From assembly GCF_012641405.1 (NCBI RefSeq), contig NZ_JABAII010000008.1, forward strand, positions 248,001 to 312,000: 64,000 nt of DNA, given 5' to 3'. This DNA is from Rhizobium sp. P40RR-XXII. Lineage in GTDB: Bacteria > Pseudomonadota > Alphaproteobacteria > Rhizobiales > Rhizobiaceae. A program made the position numbers and the translations under genes. Below the pieces are notes generated by a model. The model was given only the letters and a program-made list of their open reading frames with translations, did no database searches and was not told the DNA's origin. Each line of letters starts with the position of its first letter. The first letter of the stretch is position 1. Of the stretch, positions 44,671 through 54,335 are shown piece after piece.

Positions 44671-45537
44671 TTGCTGTCGCCACGATTTCTGTTTGCAGGA
44701 GTAACAGTCATTCTCGAACAGATTAATCGTATCCCTCGCCTTGTCGATCCTGACATCGCTGACGAAGCCGTTCAGCAGCTTCGCATCTATGTGATCAACC
44801 TCGATCGGTCGCGCGAGCGTTGGGAGCGCCTATGCAGCCAGGCGGTGGAATACGACCTGGACATCACACGGATTCCGGCTGTTGACGGTCGGGCGATCGC
44901 CGAGCGCGATCGCATCGATTTCCACCCGAAATCGTTCATCTATCACAACGGACGCAAGCTTCTGCCCGGCGAGTACGGCTGCTATCGCAGCCATCTGCTT
45001 GCCTTGGAGCAGTTTGTCGCCAGCGGCGACAAGATGGCCATCATCATGGAAGATGACGTCGAGCTCAATGAGCGGCTGATCCCACGCGCGATCGCGGCCA
45101 TGGAAAGCGTTCAAGGCGCGCGCCTCGTCAAGCTGGTCAACCATCGCCTCGTCGGCTTCAAAGCGATCTGCGAAACCACCGAAAGCGATGTTGTCGGCCG
45201 CTGCATGCATGGCCCGCAGGGGTCGGCTGCCTGTTATATCGTCAACCGCAAGGCCGCCAAGAAGCTGCTGACGACGCTGAAGCCCATGCTTCTTCCCTAT
45301 GACGTCGCCCTTGAGCGCGGCTGGTCGACCGGCGTCGAAACATTCACGACATTTGAAAATCTCGTCGACTTCAGCCCGCACCGCGCCGCCACCACGATCG
45401 GCAAACGCGTGCACTACCGCGCCGTCAAAAAGCATTCCCTGTTGCGGCTGACGGCGTATTGGTTCCGCACATGCGACCAGATGCGCCGCTGGCGCTACGC
45501 CATCAAGGAAGCGGCGGTAAACCTCGGCAAACGCTGA
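44671..45537 (+). CDS. Family 25 glycosyltransferase (LPS-type), start uncertain
   Basis: A GT25-type glycosyltransferase. The N-terminal IYVINLDRSRERWERL motif, GEYGCYRSHLLALE and the metal-binding IIMEDDVEL are family hallmarks. It likely adds hexose to lipopolysaccharide or another surface glycan. The start is unclear: TTG at 44671 gives 288 residues but lacks a ribosome site, whereas GGAG (44698-44701) is 8 bases before an in-frame ATT at 44710 (275 residues). No ATG or GTG lies between. First gene of the polysaccharide region. Confidence 0.85.
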   Translation: MLSPRFLFAGVTVILEQINRIPRLVDPDIADEAVQQLRIYVINLDRSRERWERLCSQAVEYDLDITRIPAVDGRAIAERDRIDFHPKSFIYHNGRKLLPGEYGCYRSHLLALEQFVASGDKMAIIMEDDVELNERLIPRAIAAMESVQGARLVKLVNHRLVGFKAICETTESDVVGRCMHGPQGSAACYIVNRKAAKKLLTTLKPMLLPYDVALERGWSTGVETFTTFENLVDFSPHRAATTIGKRVHYRAVKKHSLLRLTAYWFRTCDQMRRWRYAIKEAAVNLGKR

Positions 45538-45577
45538 GCCCTGGGAGACGGCGACGGTTCAATTGCTCAAACCGCGT

Positions 45578-47560
45578 CTATAGCTGCGCGACATTGTCGA
45601 GATTCGGCTGGTCGACCGTCAGGTCCGTCTCGCGTTCGCGATAGACGAGATCGACCACCTCGCTGCTGGGCGCATAACCGGAGACGAGCTTCTGCAGCAG
45701 CGCTCTGGCGAGGGGGATATCGTTTTCCTCCATCGCCGCCTCCAGCGCTGCAAGCCGCTTCGCCAGCTCCGGCCAGGGCAGGAAATCTTCCTTCGCCTGC
45801 ATGATACGCGGATGGGTCGTCGGTTGCGGGTTGTCGCCGATCAGCAATTCCTCATAGAGCTTTTCGCCCGGCCTCAAGCCGGTGATTTCCAACTCGATGT
45901 CGCCTTCGGGTTCGTCCGCATCCCGCACCGTCAAACCGGACAATTCCACCATGCGCCGGGCAAGATCGGCAATGCGCACAGGCTCACCCATGTCGAGCAG
46001 GAAGACGTCGCCGCCCGCCGACATCGCGCCCGCCTGGATCACCAGCTGCGATGCCTCGGGAATGGTCATGAAGTAGCGGGTGATATCGGGATGGGTCAGC
46101 GTGATCGGCCCGCCATCACGAATCTGCTGGCGAAACAGCGGCACGACCGAACCGGAGGAGCCAAGCACGTTGCCGAAGCGCACCATGGCGAAATTGGTGC
46201 TGTCGGTACCTGGCTTGCGATCGGCATTCATCGCCTGCAGCACCATTTCCGCCAGGCGCTTGCTCGCGCCCATGATATTGGTCGGACGCACGGCCTTGTC
46301 GGTGCTGATGAGGACGAAACTCTCGACGCCATGATCGCGGGCGGCTTCAGCCGCTATCAGCGTTCCCAGCACATTGTTGCGGATGCCCTCGACGGGATTG
46401 TATTCGACCAGCGGCACGTGCTTGTAAGCGGCGGCATGGTAGACGGTCTTCGGCCGCCATGCCTCCATGATCTGCCTGAGCCGTTGGCCGTCCCTGACGG
46501 AGGCGAGAAAGGGGATGATGCGTACATCGGCATAGCCGGCGGAGGCTGCCGATTTCTCCAGCTCGCCGTGAATGGCATAGAGAGCGAATTCGCTCTGCTC
46601 CACCAGCAAGAGCGAGGACGGCTCGTTCTTCAGGATCTGACGGCAGAGCTCGCCGCCGATCGAGCCGCCCGCTCCGGTCACCATGACCACCTTACCACGT
46701 ATATTCTTCTCGATCAGGTCGCGGTCGGGGGCAATCACATTGCGGCCGAGCAGGTCCTCGATATCCAGTTCGCGCAGGTCCGAGACCGCAACGCGACCCT
46801 GGGCGAGCGCGGTCAGATCGGGCATGGTCCTGACCGTCACGCGGGCCTTGCGCATGCTTTCGAGGATCTCGTTGCGCCGTTGCCGCGTGGCGTTCGGCAA
46901 GGCCAGCAGCACGCCCTTGATATCGCCCGAGACCACGAGCGCCGGCAGATCGGCCGGAGCGTAGATCGGCAGGCCGCCCATGATGCTGCCATGCAGGTTG
47001 CGGTCGTCATCGAGATAGCCGACGACATTGAGCTCGGCGCTGTTGGCAAGCGCGCCCGTCAGCTGCCGTCCCGAAGCGCCGGCGCCGTAGACCAGAACCT
47101 TGGCAAGCTGATTGCGATTGAGGAGCCGCTGATAGGCATTGCCGAGCCAGTAGCGCGTCCACATGCGCGACAGGCCGATCGCGATCAGCAACAACAGCGG
47201 CTGCAATATGCCGACCGTGCGCGGCACGCCCGGCACGCTGATTGCGGTAAAAATCGTCATGAAGGCGAGCGCGTAGATCGCGACCGCCTTGACGACAGTC
47301 ACGAAAGCCGAAAGGCCCGCATATCGGAAAATGGCGCGGTAAAGGCCAAGGACGATGAAGATCGGTATGGCGACGAGCAGGGAGACGATGGCCGGCAGCC
47401 ATTCGACGCCTTCGAGAATGACCCAGTCATCGAGACGCAGACAATAGGCGAACCAGACCGTGAGCACGCACAGGCTGGCGTCGACCAGCAGCGCCAGCGC
47501 ACGCTTGGTCGAGCGCGGCAGCGCCAGGAACGGCAAAACGAGCTTATCAGCGGGCACCAT
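45578..47560 (-). CDS. Membrane-bound nucleotide-sugar 4,6-dehydratase (CapD/WbpM type)
   Basis: A 660-residue polysaccharide biosynthesis enzyme. Four N-terminal membrane helices (~15-130) precede a CoA-binding-like domain and an SDR-type catalytic domain with VTGAGGSIGGELCRQ for NAD. The SDR tyrosine is replaced by methionine: M430 in NIMGASKR, followed by K434, as in WbpM/CapD-type enzymes that make UDP-4-keto-6-deoxy sugars for surface glycans. The Wzz-like gene lies 213 bp upstream on the same strand. Confidence 0.93.
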   Translation of the reverse strand: MVPADKLVLPFLALPRSTKRALALLVDASLCVLTVWFAYCLRLDDWVILEGVEWLPAIVSLLVAIPIFIVLGLYRAIFRYAGLSAFVTVVKAVAIYALAFMTIFTAISVPGVPRTVGILQPLLLLIAIGLSRMWTRYWLGNAYQRLLNRNQLAKVLVYGAGASGRQLTGALANSAELNVVGYLDDDRNLHGSIMGGLPIYAPADLPALVVSGDIKGVLLALPNATRQRRNEILESMRKARVTVRTMPDLTALAQGRVAVSDLRELDIEDLLGRNVIAPDRDLIEKNIRGKVVMVTGAGGSIGGELCRQILKNEPSSLLLVEQSEFALYAIHGELEKSAASAGYADVRIIPFLASVRDGQRLRQIMEAWRPKTVYHAAAYKHVPLVEYNPVEGIRNNVLGTLIAAEAARDHGVESFVLISTDKAVRPTNIMGASKRLAEMVLQAMNADRKPGTDSTNFAMVRFGNVLGSSGSVVPLFRQQIRDGGPITLTHPDITRYFMTIPEASQLVIQAGAMSAGGDVFLLDMGEPVRIADLARRMVELSGLTVRDADEPEGDIELEITGLRPGEKLYEELLIGDNPQPTTHPRIMQAKEDFLPWPELAKRLAALEAAMEENDIPLARALLQKLVSGYAPSSEVVDLVYRERETDLTVDQPNLDNVAQL

Positions 47561-47773
47561 CGGTCAGTTTTCCTCGGCGCCAGTCATTGGAGCAGCGCAC
47601 CGCTTTTCTCGCATAGATTGTCTCACAAAGTACCATACGACTCCTAATGACTGCATCACGCTTCCATTAGCAAGATCCAATCATTCCCGGAGCCGATTTA
47701 CATTTAGAACAGCCGGCGCGCAATTGCATCCCCGATCCTGAAGAAGCCCGGGTGCAAAAAGGTGGAAAAGAAC

Positions 47774-49444
47774 TCATTTACCGAAATAGCCACGGATGAC
47801 GGGGTGCCGAAACAGGCCGAGGAGAATGGCAAAAGCCATGCCGAGGCCTGCACCGAACATCGCGCCGGCGATCAAGCCCGCGACCATCATCACCTTCCGG
47901 CTAGGTCCATCCGCCTTCAACGGCGGCTCCGCCTCGGAAATCACACGAATATTGCTCTGCGACAGATCCTGGGCGTCACCGGCCTGGCCGGACCGCTTCA
48001 GAAGCGATTCATAGAGATCGCGGGCGGCGGTCGCCTTGCGCTGCAGCTCGTTCAGGCCGACGAGTTTGCCTGAGGTGTTGACCTGCGAGGCTTTCTGCAC
48101 CGCGAGTTCCTTGGCGATGTCCTGCTCGGCCTTCTGCGCCTGTTCGTAGTCGGAACGGGCCGAGGTCATCTGCCGCTGCAACTCGGCCCGGATTTCGGCT
48201 GCAAGGCTTTCCAGGGAGGATTTGGCAGCGAGCAGGCGCGGATGGCGGGCGCCGAGCTGGCTTTGAAGGCTGCCGACATTGGCGGCCAGCGCCGCATATT
48301 GCTGCCGCAGGCTGCTCAATGCGTTCGATGTCGCCCCGGAGGAAGGATTGCTTGAGACCACCTCCTCGAAGCTCAGCTTGCCGGCTGCGTCGGCGCGGGC
48401 CTTCGCCTCTATCGTCTTTTGCTGGGCGGTGACCAGCATGTCGTTCAAGGCGGTCAGGCGCTTGTCGGAAATCAGGTTGCCCTCGACCGCCACCATGTCA
48501 TTGTCGGCACGATAGGCTTCGACGGCTTTCTCGGCCGACAGTACCTGCTGGCGCAGATCATCGAGACGGGAATCCAGCGCGGTACTGCTGCTCTTGTAAC
48601 TATTTGCCGTCGCCTTGCTCTCCTCTTCCATGAAGGAGGTCACGAGCTGGTTGGCAATCCCAGCCGATTTTTGCGGGTCGCCGGTCGTCACCTTCGCCGT
48701 TACGACATAGGTGCTGGCCTCGCGGGCGATCTGCACGGCTTTCGCCAACGTGGCGGCCGCGACATATTTCGCCGCCTCGCCGCTGGCGCCGCCATCGAAC
48801 TGGGGATCCTGATCGAGCTTCAACGCTTCGACGACCCGGCCGAGCACCTTGCCCGAAGACAGGATCTGCGTCTGGCTGTCGATCATCGTCGTGATCAATT
48901 CCGGCGCCGTGGGAGCCTGCTGGGCGGAATCGGAAGTTCCGACCGGGCGTGGATCGAAGTAGAGGCTGGTTTCGGCGGTAAATTTCTGCGGTATCAGCGG
49001 AATGACGGCCGCGCCCAGCACGGCGCCGGTACCCGCCAGGGCAAGGACCACGAGCTTCCTCGCCCAGATCGAGCGAATGGCCGAGCGAAGATCGAGCAGC
49101 GGCGCATCAGCCATCGCTGCCGGCATCGGCGGTGTGACAACACTCGGAGGCGCCGCAGCCGGGGCAGCTTCCGTCATCGAGGCAACAACGGCGATCGGCT
49201 CGACCACAGGCTGCGGTCTTGCGTCGGGCTGAAATTCGAGAGGTGACGGCTCGCTCTTGCTCACGGCATAAGTCGCCGTATCGATCGGCTGAACCGTCGC
49301 AGCCTGTTCGGCGCCGGAAACGAAATCGCGCGGACGCAGCAGCGGGCTGCGCGAGCGCTGCCCCTGACGGTATCCGTCAGACGGCTCGATGCCGCGCCAA
49401 CCCGAAAGTTGGTCCGATCGCTTGTTTCGTTCCATTGAGCTCAT
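47774..49444 (-). CDS. Polysaccharide chain-length/export protein (Wzz/GumC-like)
   Basis: A 556-residue inner-membrane co-polymerase of the Wzz/PCP-2 type. A ~120-residue proline/alanine-rich cytoplasmic N-terminus is followed by TM1 (~130-152), a long periplasmic coiled-coil region (~200-470) with the GNR-like QASQVNTSGKLVGLNELQRKA block, and TM2 (~522-548). It lacks the C-terminal BY-kinase domain of ExoP/Wzc, so a kinase would be separate. The long N-terminal extension is atypical. It probably sets chain length for the polysaccharide made by the Wzy-like polymerase nearby. Confidence 0.85.
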   Translation of the reverse strand: MSSMERNKRSDQLSGWRGIEPSDGYRQGQRSRSPLLRPRDFVSGAEQAATVQPIDTATYAVSKSEPSPLEFQPDARPQPVVEPIAVVASMTEAAPAAAPPSVVTPPMPAAMADAPLLDLRSAIRSIWARKLVVLALAGTGAVLGAAVIPLIPQKFTAETSLYFDPRPVGTSDSAQQAPTAPELITTMIDSQTQILSSGKVLGRVVEALKLDQDPQFDGGASGEAAKYVAAATLAKAVQIAREASTYVVTAKVTTGDPQKSAGIANQLVTSFMEEESKATANSYKSSSTALDSRLDDLRQQVLSAEKAVEAYRADNDMVAVEGNLISDKRLTALNDMLVTAQQKTIEAKARADAAGKLSFEEVVSSNPSSGATSNALSSLRQQYAALAANVGSLQSQLGARHPRLLAAKSSLESLAAEIRAELQRQMTSARSDYEQAQKAEQDIAKELAVQKASQVNTSGKLVGLNELQRKATAARDLYESLLKRSGQAGDAQDLSQSNIRVISEAEPPLKADGPSRKVMMVAGLIAGAMFGAGLGMAFAILLGLFRHPVIRGYFGK

Positions 49445-49639
49445 GCCAGGCTTTCAACGCACCGCGTACCTATTGCGTCCAGCGGATGCGAGGAGTTTAG
49501 AAATGTTTGGCTAACGGAACATTAAGGACACTCGGAGGAAGTCGGGACAGCGGCAACGACAGCGCCTTTTCATTCATCATTGTTCAACGCGACCAGCCTT
49601 ATGAAAACAGCGCCTTCGCCGCTGAAACAGGAGCCTGCA

Positions 49640-50722
49640 ATGACGGGACCGATGACGAGACTGCTGCATCGCGCGCTTGCCGCGACAGTGGCCATTGCTT
49701 CCTTTGCCGCGCAAGCCGATGACGGCTTTGCGGCCTCGCAGCTCTGCTATCGCGGCATCAATCTTTCCGGTGCCGAGTATGGCGACCGCGACGGGGTGCT
49801 CGGCGCCAACTATACATATCCTTCGGAAGAGACCGTACGCTATTTCGCGAACAAGGGCATGAATATCGTGCGCCTGCCTTTCCGCTGGGAGCGCCTGCAG
49901 CCGGTGCTGGGCCAACCTTTCGACGGCGCGGAGCTGCAGCGGCTGAAGGATGCCGTCGATCTCGTCCAGAAGCACGGCATGGCCGTGCTCCTCGATCCGC
50001 ACAATTTCGGCTACTACGACAAGACCCAGCTGACGCAGGCACCAGCGACAGACCTTGCCTTCGGCGACTTCTGGGCGCGGCTCGCCATCGAATTCGCCAA
50101 CCGGAAGGGCGTCCTCTTCGGCCTGATGAACGAGCCGCACGACATCAAGGCGCCCGACTGGCTGGAAGCGGCCAATGCGGCTATCCGCAGCATCCGCACG
50201 GTCGGCGCGCGCAACCTCATCCTCGTACCCGGCACGAACTGGACAGGCGCGCATAGCTGGTCCGCCGACGTTCTGGGCGGCGGTGCCAATGGCACGGTCA
50301 TGCTCGGCATCAAGGACCCGCTCGATTTCTACGCCTTCGAATTCCATCAGTATCTCGATGCGGACAGCTCCGGCACACATACTGCATGCGAGGGCAGCGA
50401 CAGCGCGCAAAGGGGATTGCTCGATGTCACGGAGTGGCTGCGCAAGAACGGCAAGCGCGGCTTTCTCGGCGAATTCGGCGTGCCCGGCAGCCAACCCTGC
50501 CTCGATGGGCTGAAGGCCGTCTTCGGCATCATGGCGGACAACAGCGACGCGTGGCTCGGCTGGAGCTATTGGGCCGCGGGCGAATGGTGGCCGGCGGAGG
50601 AACCATTGAACGTGCAGCCGCGCAACGGCAAGGACCGGCCGCAAATGAAGACGATCACGACCGCAGTCGGCAAGAAGGCGCCCCTGGCGCCGAGCTGCGC
50701 GGCCGTGAAGCCGGCTGGCTGA
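49640..50722 (+). CDS. Secreted glycoside hydrolase family 5 (endoglucanase-like)
   Basis: A 360-residue family 5 glycanase with a signal peptide (~8-32). Acid/base E165 in FGLMNEPHD and nucleophile E278 in FLGEFGVPG are present, with RGINLSGAEYG at the N-terminus and SYWAAGEWWP near the end. Family members cut beta-1,4-glucans and related polymers. Divergent from the Wzz-like gene and followed by polymerase and acyltransferase genes, so it probably trims or releases the local polysaccharide. Start ATG at 49640 with GGAG seven bases upstream; ATG 49601 and TTG 49580 are in frame but lack ribosome sites. Confidence 0.88.
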   Translation: MTGPMTRLLHRALAATVAIASFAAQADDGFAASQLCYRGINLSGAEYGDRDGVLGANYTYPSEETVRYFANKGMNIVRLPFRWERLQPVLGQPFDGAELQRLKDAVDLVQKHGMAVLLDPHNFGYYDKTQLTQAPATDLAFGDFWARLAIEFANRKGVLFGLMNEPHDIKAPDWLEAANAAIRSIRTVGARNLILVPGTNWTGAHSWSADVLGGGANGTVMLGIKDPLDFYAFEFHQYLDADSSGTHTACEGSDSAQRGLLDVTEWLRKNGKRGFLGEFGVPGSQPCLDGLKAVFGIMADNSDAWLGWSYWAAGEWWPAEEPLNVQPRNGKDRPQMKTITTAVGKKAPLAPSCAAVKPAG

Positions 50723-50826
50723 TCGACGTCGAGAGCCTGCAGCGGGGCGAGCGGTTGGCGCTTTGCCGCGACTCATGAGACTGCTATCTTTGCGCCGGCC
50801 AAAGGATTCGGCAGCCCGGACAACAG

Positions 50827-52071
50827 ATGAGAAGCCTTACCGACAAACAGCGCGTCGATTATCCGATCCTGGCGATCACGCTGTTTTCGGTGCTCTACAA
50901 TTGCATCCTCGCCTATATCAATCACAACATCATGCCGCTTTCGGTCTCGCATGTCGTGCTCTGCGAGGGCCTGATGATGATCTCCAGCGTGGCTTTCATT
51001 CTGAAGAAGGGAATCTACGAGGAAGATCTGCCGATCGTCCTTTTTCTCGTCTTCACGCTCGTCATCACGATCTACATCACCGTCTTCAATCGCCTGACCT
51101 TCATCGACCAGTTCCGCAACATCCTGATCATCTTCTGCTTTGCCGGCATCGGCAGCTGGGCGAGCGAGCGAACGGTCAGGCTTGCCTTCCGGATCGCCTG
51201 CGCGGCCGTGCTGCTGTTCCTCGTTTGCGAAGTCGTCAGCACGCCCTTTTATGTCAGCCTGTTCCATCCCGGCGAATATTTCGAGAATACGCGAGGGATC
51301 AAGCAGGCGAGCTTCAATTCGACCGGCCTCTTTGCCAACGCACTCGGTTTCCAGGGCCGCTTCTCATTCGGCCTCATCGATCACCGCTCGTCCTCGATCT
51401 TCCTGGAGCAGGTGTCGCTCGCCAACTTCTGCGGCGTCATCGTCATCTACCTGCTCTCCTTCTGGCCGAAGCTCGCCCTGCTCGAAAAAGCCCTGTTCAT
51501 CTCCACGGTGCTGCTGATCCTGCTCACCAACGACACCCGCACGATGCTGATCTTCTCCTGTGTCAGCATCGCTGGATACTTTCTGTTTCCGAAGATCCCG
51601 AAGGGTTTCAGCCTTATCCTGATGCCGGTCATCATCCTGGTCGGCTTCTTCGTGCACTTCATGAAACCGGGGGAGGTCGGCGACAATTTCACCGGGCGCG
51701 TCGGGGTCACGATCAAGAAGATGCTGGAGCTCGATATCCAGTCCATGCTTGGCCTGTCGATCTCGCGTATCGGCGAATTCGCCGACAGCGGCTATGTCTA
51801 TCTCATCTACGCATCGACGATTTTCGGCCTGATCGTCTTCTGGCTCTTCGTCTGCCTCTATCCCGCGGGAAGGACGGCGGCGCAAAGACGCTGCGCGCAT
51901 TCACTCTCTCTTTTCATTTTTCTGAATATGATGATCGGCGGTACGGCAATCTTTTCCATCAAGATCGCCGGACTGCTCTGGCTGCTCGTCGGTTACATGC
52001 GTGTTTCCGACAAACCGCGCGCCGTTCGGGCGCAGTCGGAGACCCTAAACGAAAGCAGAGTGCCGGGCTGA
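50827..52071 (+). CDS. Polysaccharide polymerase-like membrane protein (Wzy/O-antigen ligase type)
   Basis: A 414-residue protein with about ten to twelve hydrophobic segments and a large loop (~135-185) containing NTRGIKQASFNSTGLFANALGFQGRFSFGL. This pattern fits Wzy polymerases and O-antigen ligases, which share little sequence. Its context (GH5 104 bp upstream, acyltransferase 38 bp downstream, Wzz-like across the gap) supports a polymerase role. ATG 50827. Confidence 0.75.
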   Translation: MRSLTDKQRVDYPILAITLFSVLYNCILAYINHNIMPLSVSHVVLCEGLMMISSVAFILKKGIYEEDLPIVLFLVFTLVITIYITVFNRLTFIDQFRNILIIFCFAGIGSWASERTVRLAFRIACAAVLLFLVCEVVSTPFYVSLFHPGEYFENTRGIKQASFNSTGLFANALGFQGRFSFGLIDHRSSSIFLEQVSLANFCGVIVIYLLSFWPKLALLEKALFISTVLLILLTNDTRTMLIFSCVSIAGYFLFPKIPKGFSLILMPVIILVGFFVHFMKPGEVGDNFTGRVGVTIKKMLELDIQSMLGLSISRIGEFADSGYVYLIYASTIFGLIVFWLFVCLYPAGRTAAQRRCAHSLSLFIFLNMMIGGTAIFSIKIAGLLWLLVGYMRVSDKPRAVRAQSETLNESRVPG

Positions 52072-52109
52072 CCAGACATCATGTCGGCATCGGCTGCGTG
52101 AGGATCGGG

Positions 52110-53135
52110 ATGCTTGTTCAGCTGCAGTATCTGCGTGCCATCGCTGCACTCATGGTCGTCTATTTTCATTCGGTGCTGCAGGTGCCGAAGGTCGATCCCG
52201 GCTTCCAGACGGTTTTCCATCTCTTCGGCGAGACCGGCGTCGACATATTCTTCGTGCTCAGCGGCTTCGTCATGTGGCTAACCACGGCCGGCCGCGAAAT
52301 CCGCCCGCTGGATTTCTACCGACGCCGCATCCAGCGCATCGTCCCGCTCTATTGGCTGGCGACCCTGTTTGCGGCAAGCGTGGCGCTGGTGGCGCCGACC
52401 TTGCTGAAGTCGACAGTCTTCGATCTTCCGCACTTTATTGCTTCCCTCTTCTTCCTTCCCTGGCGCAATCCGGCCGATCCGACGCTGACCGTTCCCGTCG
52501 TCGTGCCGGGATGGACGCTGAACTACGAGATGTTCTTCTATCTCGTCTTCGGCCTGCTGCTGCTCGTGCGCGAAAAATGGCGCTTTGCCGCGCTGTTTGC
52601 CGCGATGACCGCGATCATCATCGTCTGTCGCGTTCTCCCTGGCGATATGACCGCCGCCAAATTCTATAGCGATCCGATCATCTACGAATTTCTGGCGGGC
52701 GTGCTTCTCGCCAAGCTCTATCTCGACAAGATCCTCCTGCCGCAGGCCGTTGCCTGGCCGGCGCTGGTGATGGGATTCTCGTTCCTGCTCATCAACGAAA
52801 CGCTCTGCGACGCCAGCATGCGCGCCTACATGTGGGGCATCCCGGCCGTCGTTATCCTGTATTCGGCCGTCTCTATCGACTTCTCGAAGCTCCCGGTCAT
52901 TGCCACGCTGAATTATCTGGGGGATGCCTCCTACAGCATCTATATCACCCACGCCTTCACGCTCGCATTGCTGCGTGTCGTTTGCGTCCACCTGAATTTC
53001 GACATTCTGGCAAATGCGCCGATCTTCGTCACCGGCTGCATCGTCTGCTCGGCGATCGGCGGCGCCATCGTCCACGAGCTGACGACACCCAGCCGCTGGC
53101 GAAAATGGAGAAGGAAGCGCGCAGTCGCCGCTTGA
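52110..53135 (+). CDS. Membrane acyltransferase (family 3)
   Basis: A 341-residue acyltransferase_3 protein with about ten helices. N-terminal LQYLRAIAALMVVYFHS contains the family histidine; GVDIFFVLSGFVMWLT and LGDASYSIYITHAF are also typical. Members O-acetylate or O-succinylate surface polysaccharides. It starts 38 bp after the Wzy-like gene; GAGG is six bases before the ATG at 52110. The frame is open far upstream through the polymerase gene, but only from this ATG does it match the family. Confidence 0.87.
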   Translation: MLVQLQYLRAIAALMVVYFHSVLQVPKVDPGFQTVFHLFGETGVDIFFVLSGFVMWLTTAGREIRPLDFYRRRIQRIVPLYWLATLFAASVALVAPTLLKSTVFDLPHFIASLFFLPWRNPADPTLTVPVVVPGWTLNYEMFFYLVFGLLLLVREKWRFAALFAAMTAIIIVCRVLPGDMTAAKFYSDPIIYEFLAGVLLAKLYLDKILLPQAVAWPALVMGFSFLLINETLCDASMRAYMWGIPAVVILYSAVSIDFSKLPVIATLNYLGDASYSIYITHAFTLALLRVVCVHLNFDILANAPIFVTGCIVCSAIGGAIVHELTTPSRWRKWRRKRAVAA

Positions 53136-53142
53136 TTGTCGT

Positions 53143-53176
53143 CCTATCAAATTCGCGTTCCCTATCAGATTCGCGT
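53143..53176. repeat. Short tandem repeat
   Basis: Two 16-bp copies of CCTATCARATTCGCGT (53143-53158 and 53161-53176) with an 18-bp period and one mismatch, just past the acyltransferase stop. The 53136-53345 gap otherwise holds only the purU leader; no riboswitch was recognised. Confidence 0.6.
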
Positions 53177-53345
53177 CGTCTTCTCTCGGGACGACGGGGA
53201 TACGCGGCTGGACGGCGCAATGGGAACGGAATTTTCCGCCGCCTGTCATAAGCTTTGCCCACGTTTGGATCGGGGACACTTTTCCCTGCCGGCTGATTGC
53301 GATAAGCGAGCGGCGAAGATTAAGCCGTTTTACGAGGGAAGAGAC

Positions 53346-54230
53346 ATGACGAGCTATGTACTGACAGTAGCGTGCAAGTCGACGCGCGGGATTGTGGCGG
53401 CGATCTCGAATTATCTGGCCGAGCAGGGCTGCAACATCGTCGATTCCAGCCAGTTCGACGACCTCGATACCGGCATGTTCTTCATGCGCGTCTCCTTCAT
53501 CTCCGAGGAAGGGGTGGGCGAAGCCGCCCTGGCGGAAGGCTTCAAGCCGATCGCGGCAAAGTTCGCCATGGTTTCAGATATCCACGATGCCAAGAAGCGC
53601 ATGAAGGTGCTCTTGATGGTGTCGCGCTTCGGCCATTGCCTCAACGACCTGCTCTACCGCTGGAAGATCGGCGCATTGCCGATCGACATCGTCGGCGTCG
53701 TCTCCAACCATTTCGACTACCAGAAAGTCGTCGTCAACCACGACATCCCCTTCCATCATATTCCGGTGACCAAGGCCAACAAGCCGGAGGCCGAAGCCAG
53801 GATCATGGACGTGGTCGAGCAGACCGGCACCGAGCTGATCGTGCTGGCCCGCTACATGCAGATCCTGTCGGACTCGATGTGCCAGAAGATGTCGGGCCGC
53901 ATCATCAACATCCATCACTCCTTCCTGCCGTCCTTCAAGGGCGCCAATCCTTATAAGCAGGCCTATGAGCGCGGCGTGAAGCTGATCGGGGCGACGGCGC
54001 ATTACGTCACCGCCGATCTCGACGAGGGTCCGATCATCGAGCAGGACACGGCCCGCATCACGCATGCGCAGTCGGCCGAGGATTACGTCTCGATCGGCCG
54101 CGACGTCGAGAGCCAGGTGCTGGCCCGTGCCATCCACGCACATATCCACTTCCGCACCTTCCTCAACGGCAACCGCACCGTCGTCTTCCCGGCAAGCCCG
54201 GGATCATACGCCTCCGAAAGGATGGGATGA
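53346..54230 (+). CDS. purU: Formyltetrahydrofolate deformylase
   Basis: A 294-residue enzyme that hydrolyses 10-formyltetrahydrofolate to formate and tetrahydrofolate, controlling the one-carbon pool. An N-terminal ACT-type domain (~1-85; SYVLTVACKSTRGIVAAISNY) precedes the formyltransferase domain with INIHHSFLPSFKGANPYKQA. Both halves are typical of PurU. ATG 53346 after GGGAAGAGAC; the open frame upstream is not conserved. Not part of the polysaccharide set. Confidence 0.96.
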   Translation: MTSYVLTVACKSTRGIVAAISNYLAEQGCNIVDSSQFDDLDTGMFFMRVSFISEEGVGEAALAEGFKPIAAKFAMVSDIHDAKKRMKVLLMVSRFGHCLNDLLYRWKIGALPIDIVGVVSNHFDYQKVVVNHDIPFHHIPVTKANKPEAEARIMDVVEQTGTELIVLARYMQILSDSMCQKMSGRIINIHHSFLPSFKGANPYKQAYERGVKLIGATAHYVTADLDEGPIIEQDTARITHAQSAEDYVSIGRDVESQVLARAIHAHIHFRTFLNGNRTVVFPASPGSYASERMG

Positions 54231-54335
54231 GGCGCGAGCGCGCAATCGCAGCTGGCTCCCTTTTCTTTTTACCCCGAAGCACGATTTGATACCGCCGGTA
54301 TCGAATCGTTCCGGAGATCAAGGAGAAGAGAGGAC

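Noticed and set aside
45812..47647. 611-codon plus-strand frame opposite the CapD/WbpM-type gene
   Set aside because: Shadow frame; the opposite strand carries all dehydratase motifs.
53136..53345. Possible riboswitch in the purU leader
   Set aside because: I could not fold the leader into any known folate, glycine or SAM aptamer; only a short tandem repeat is visible.
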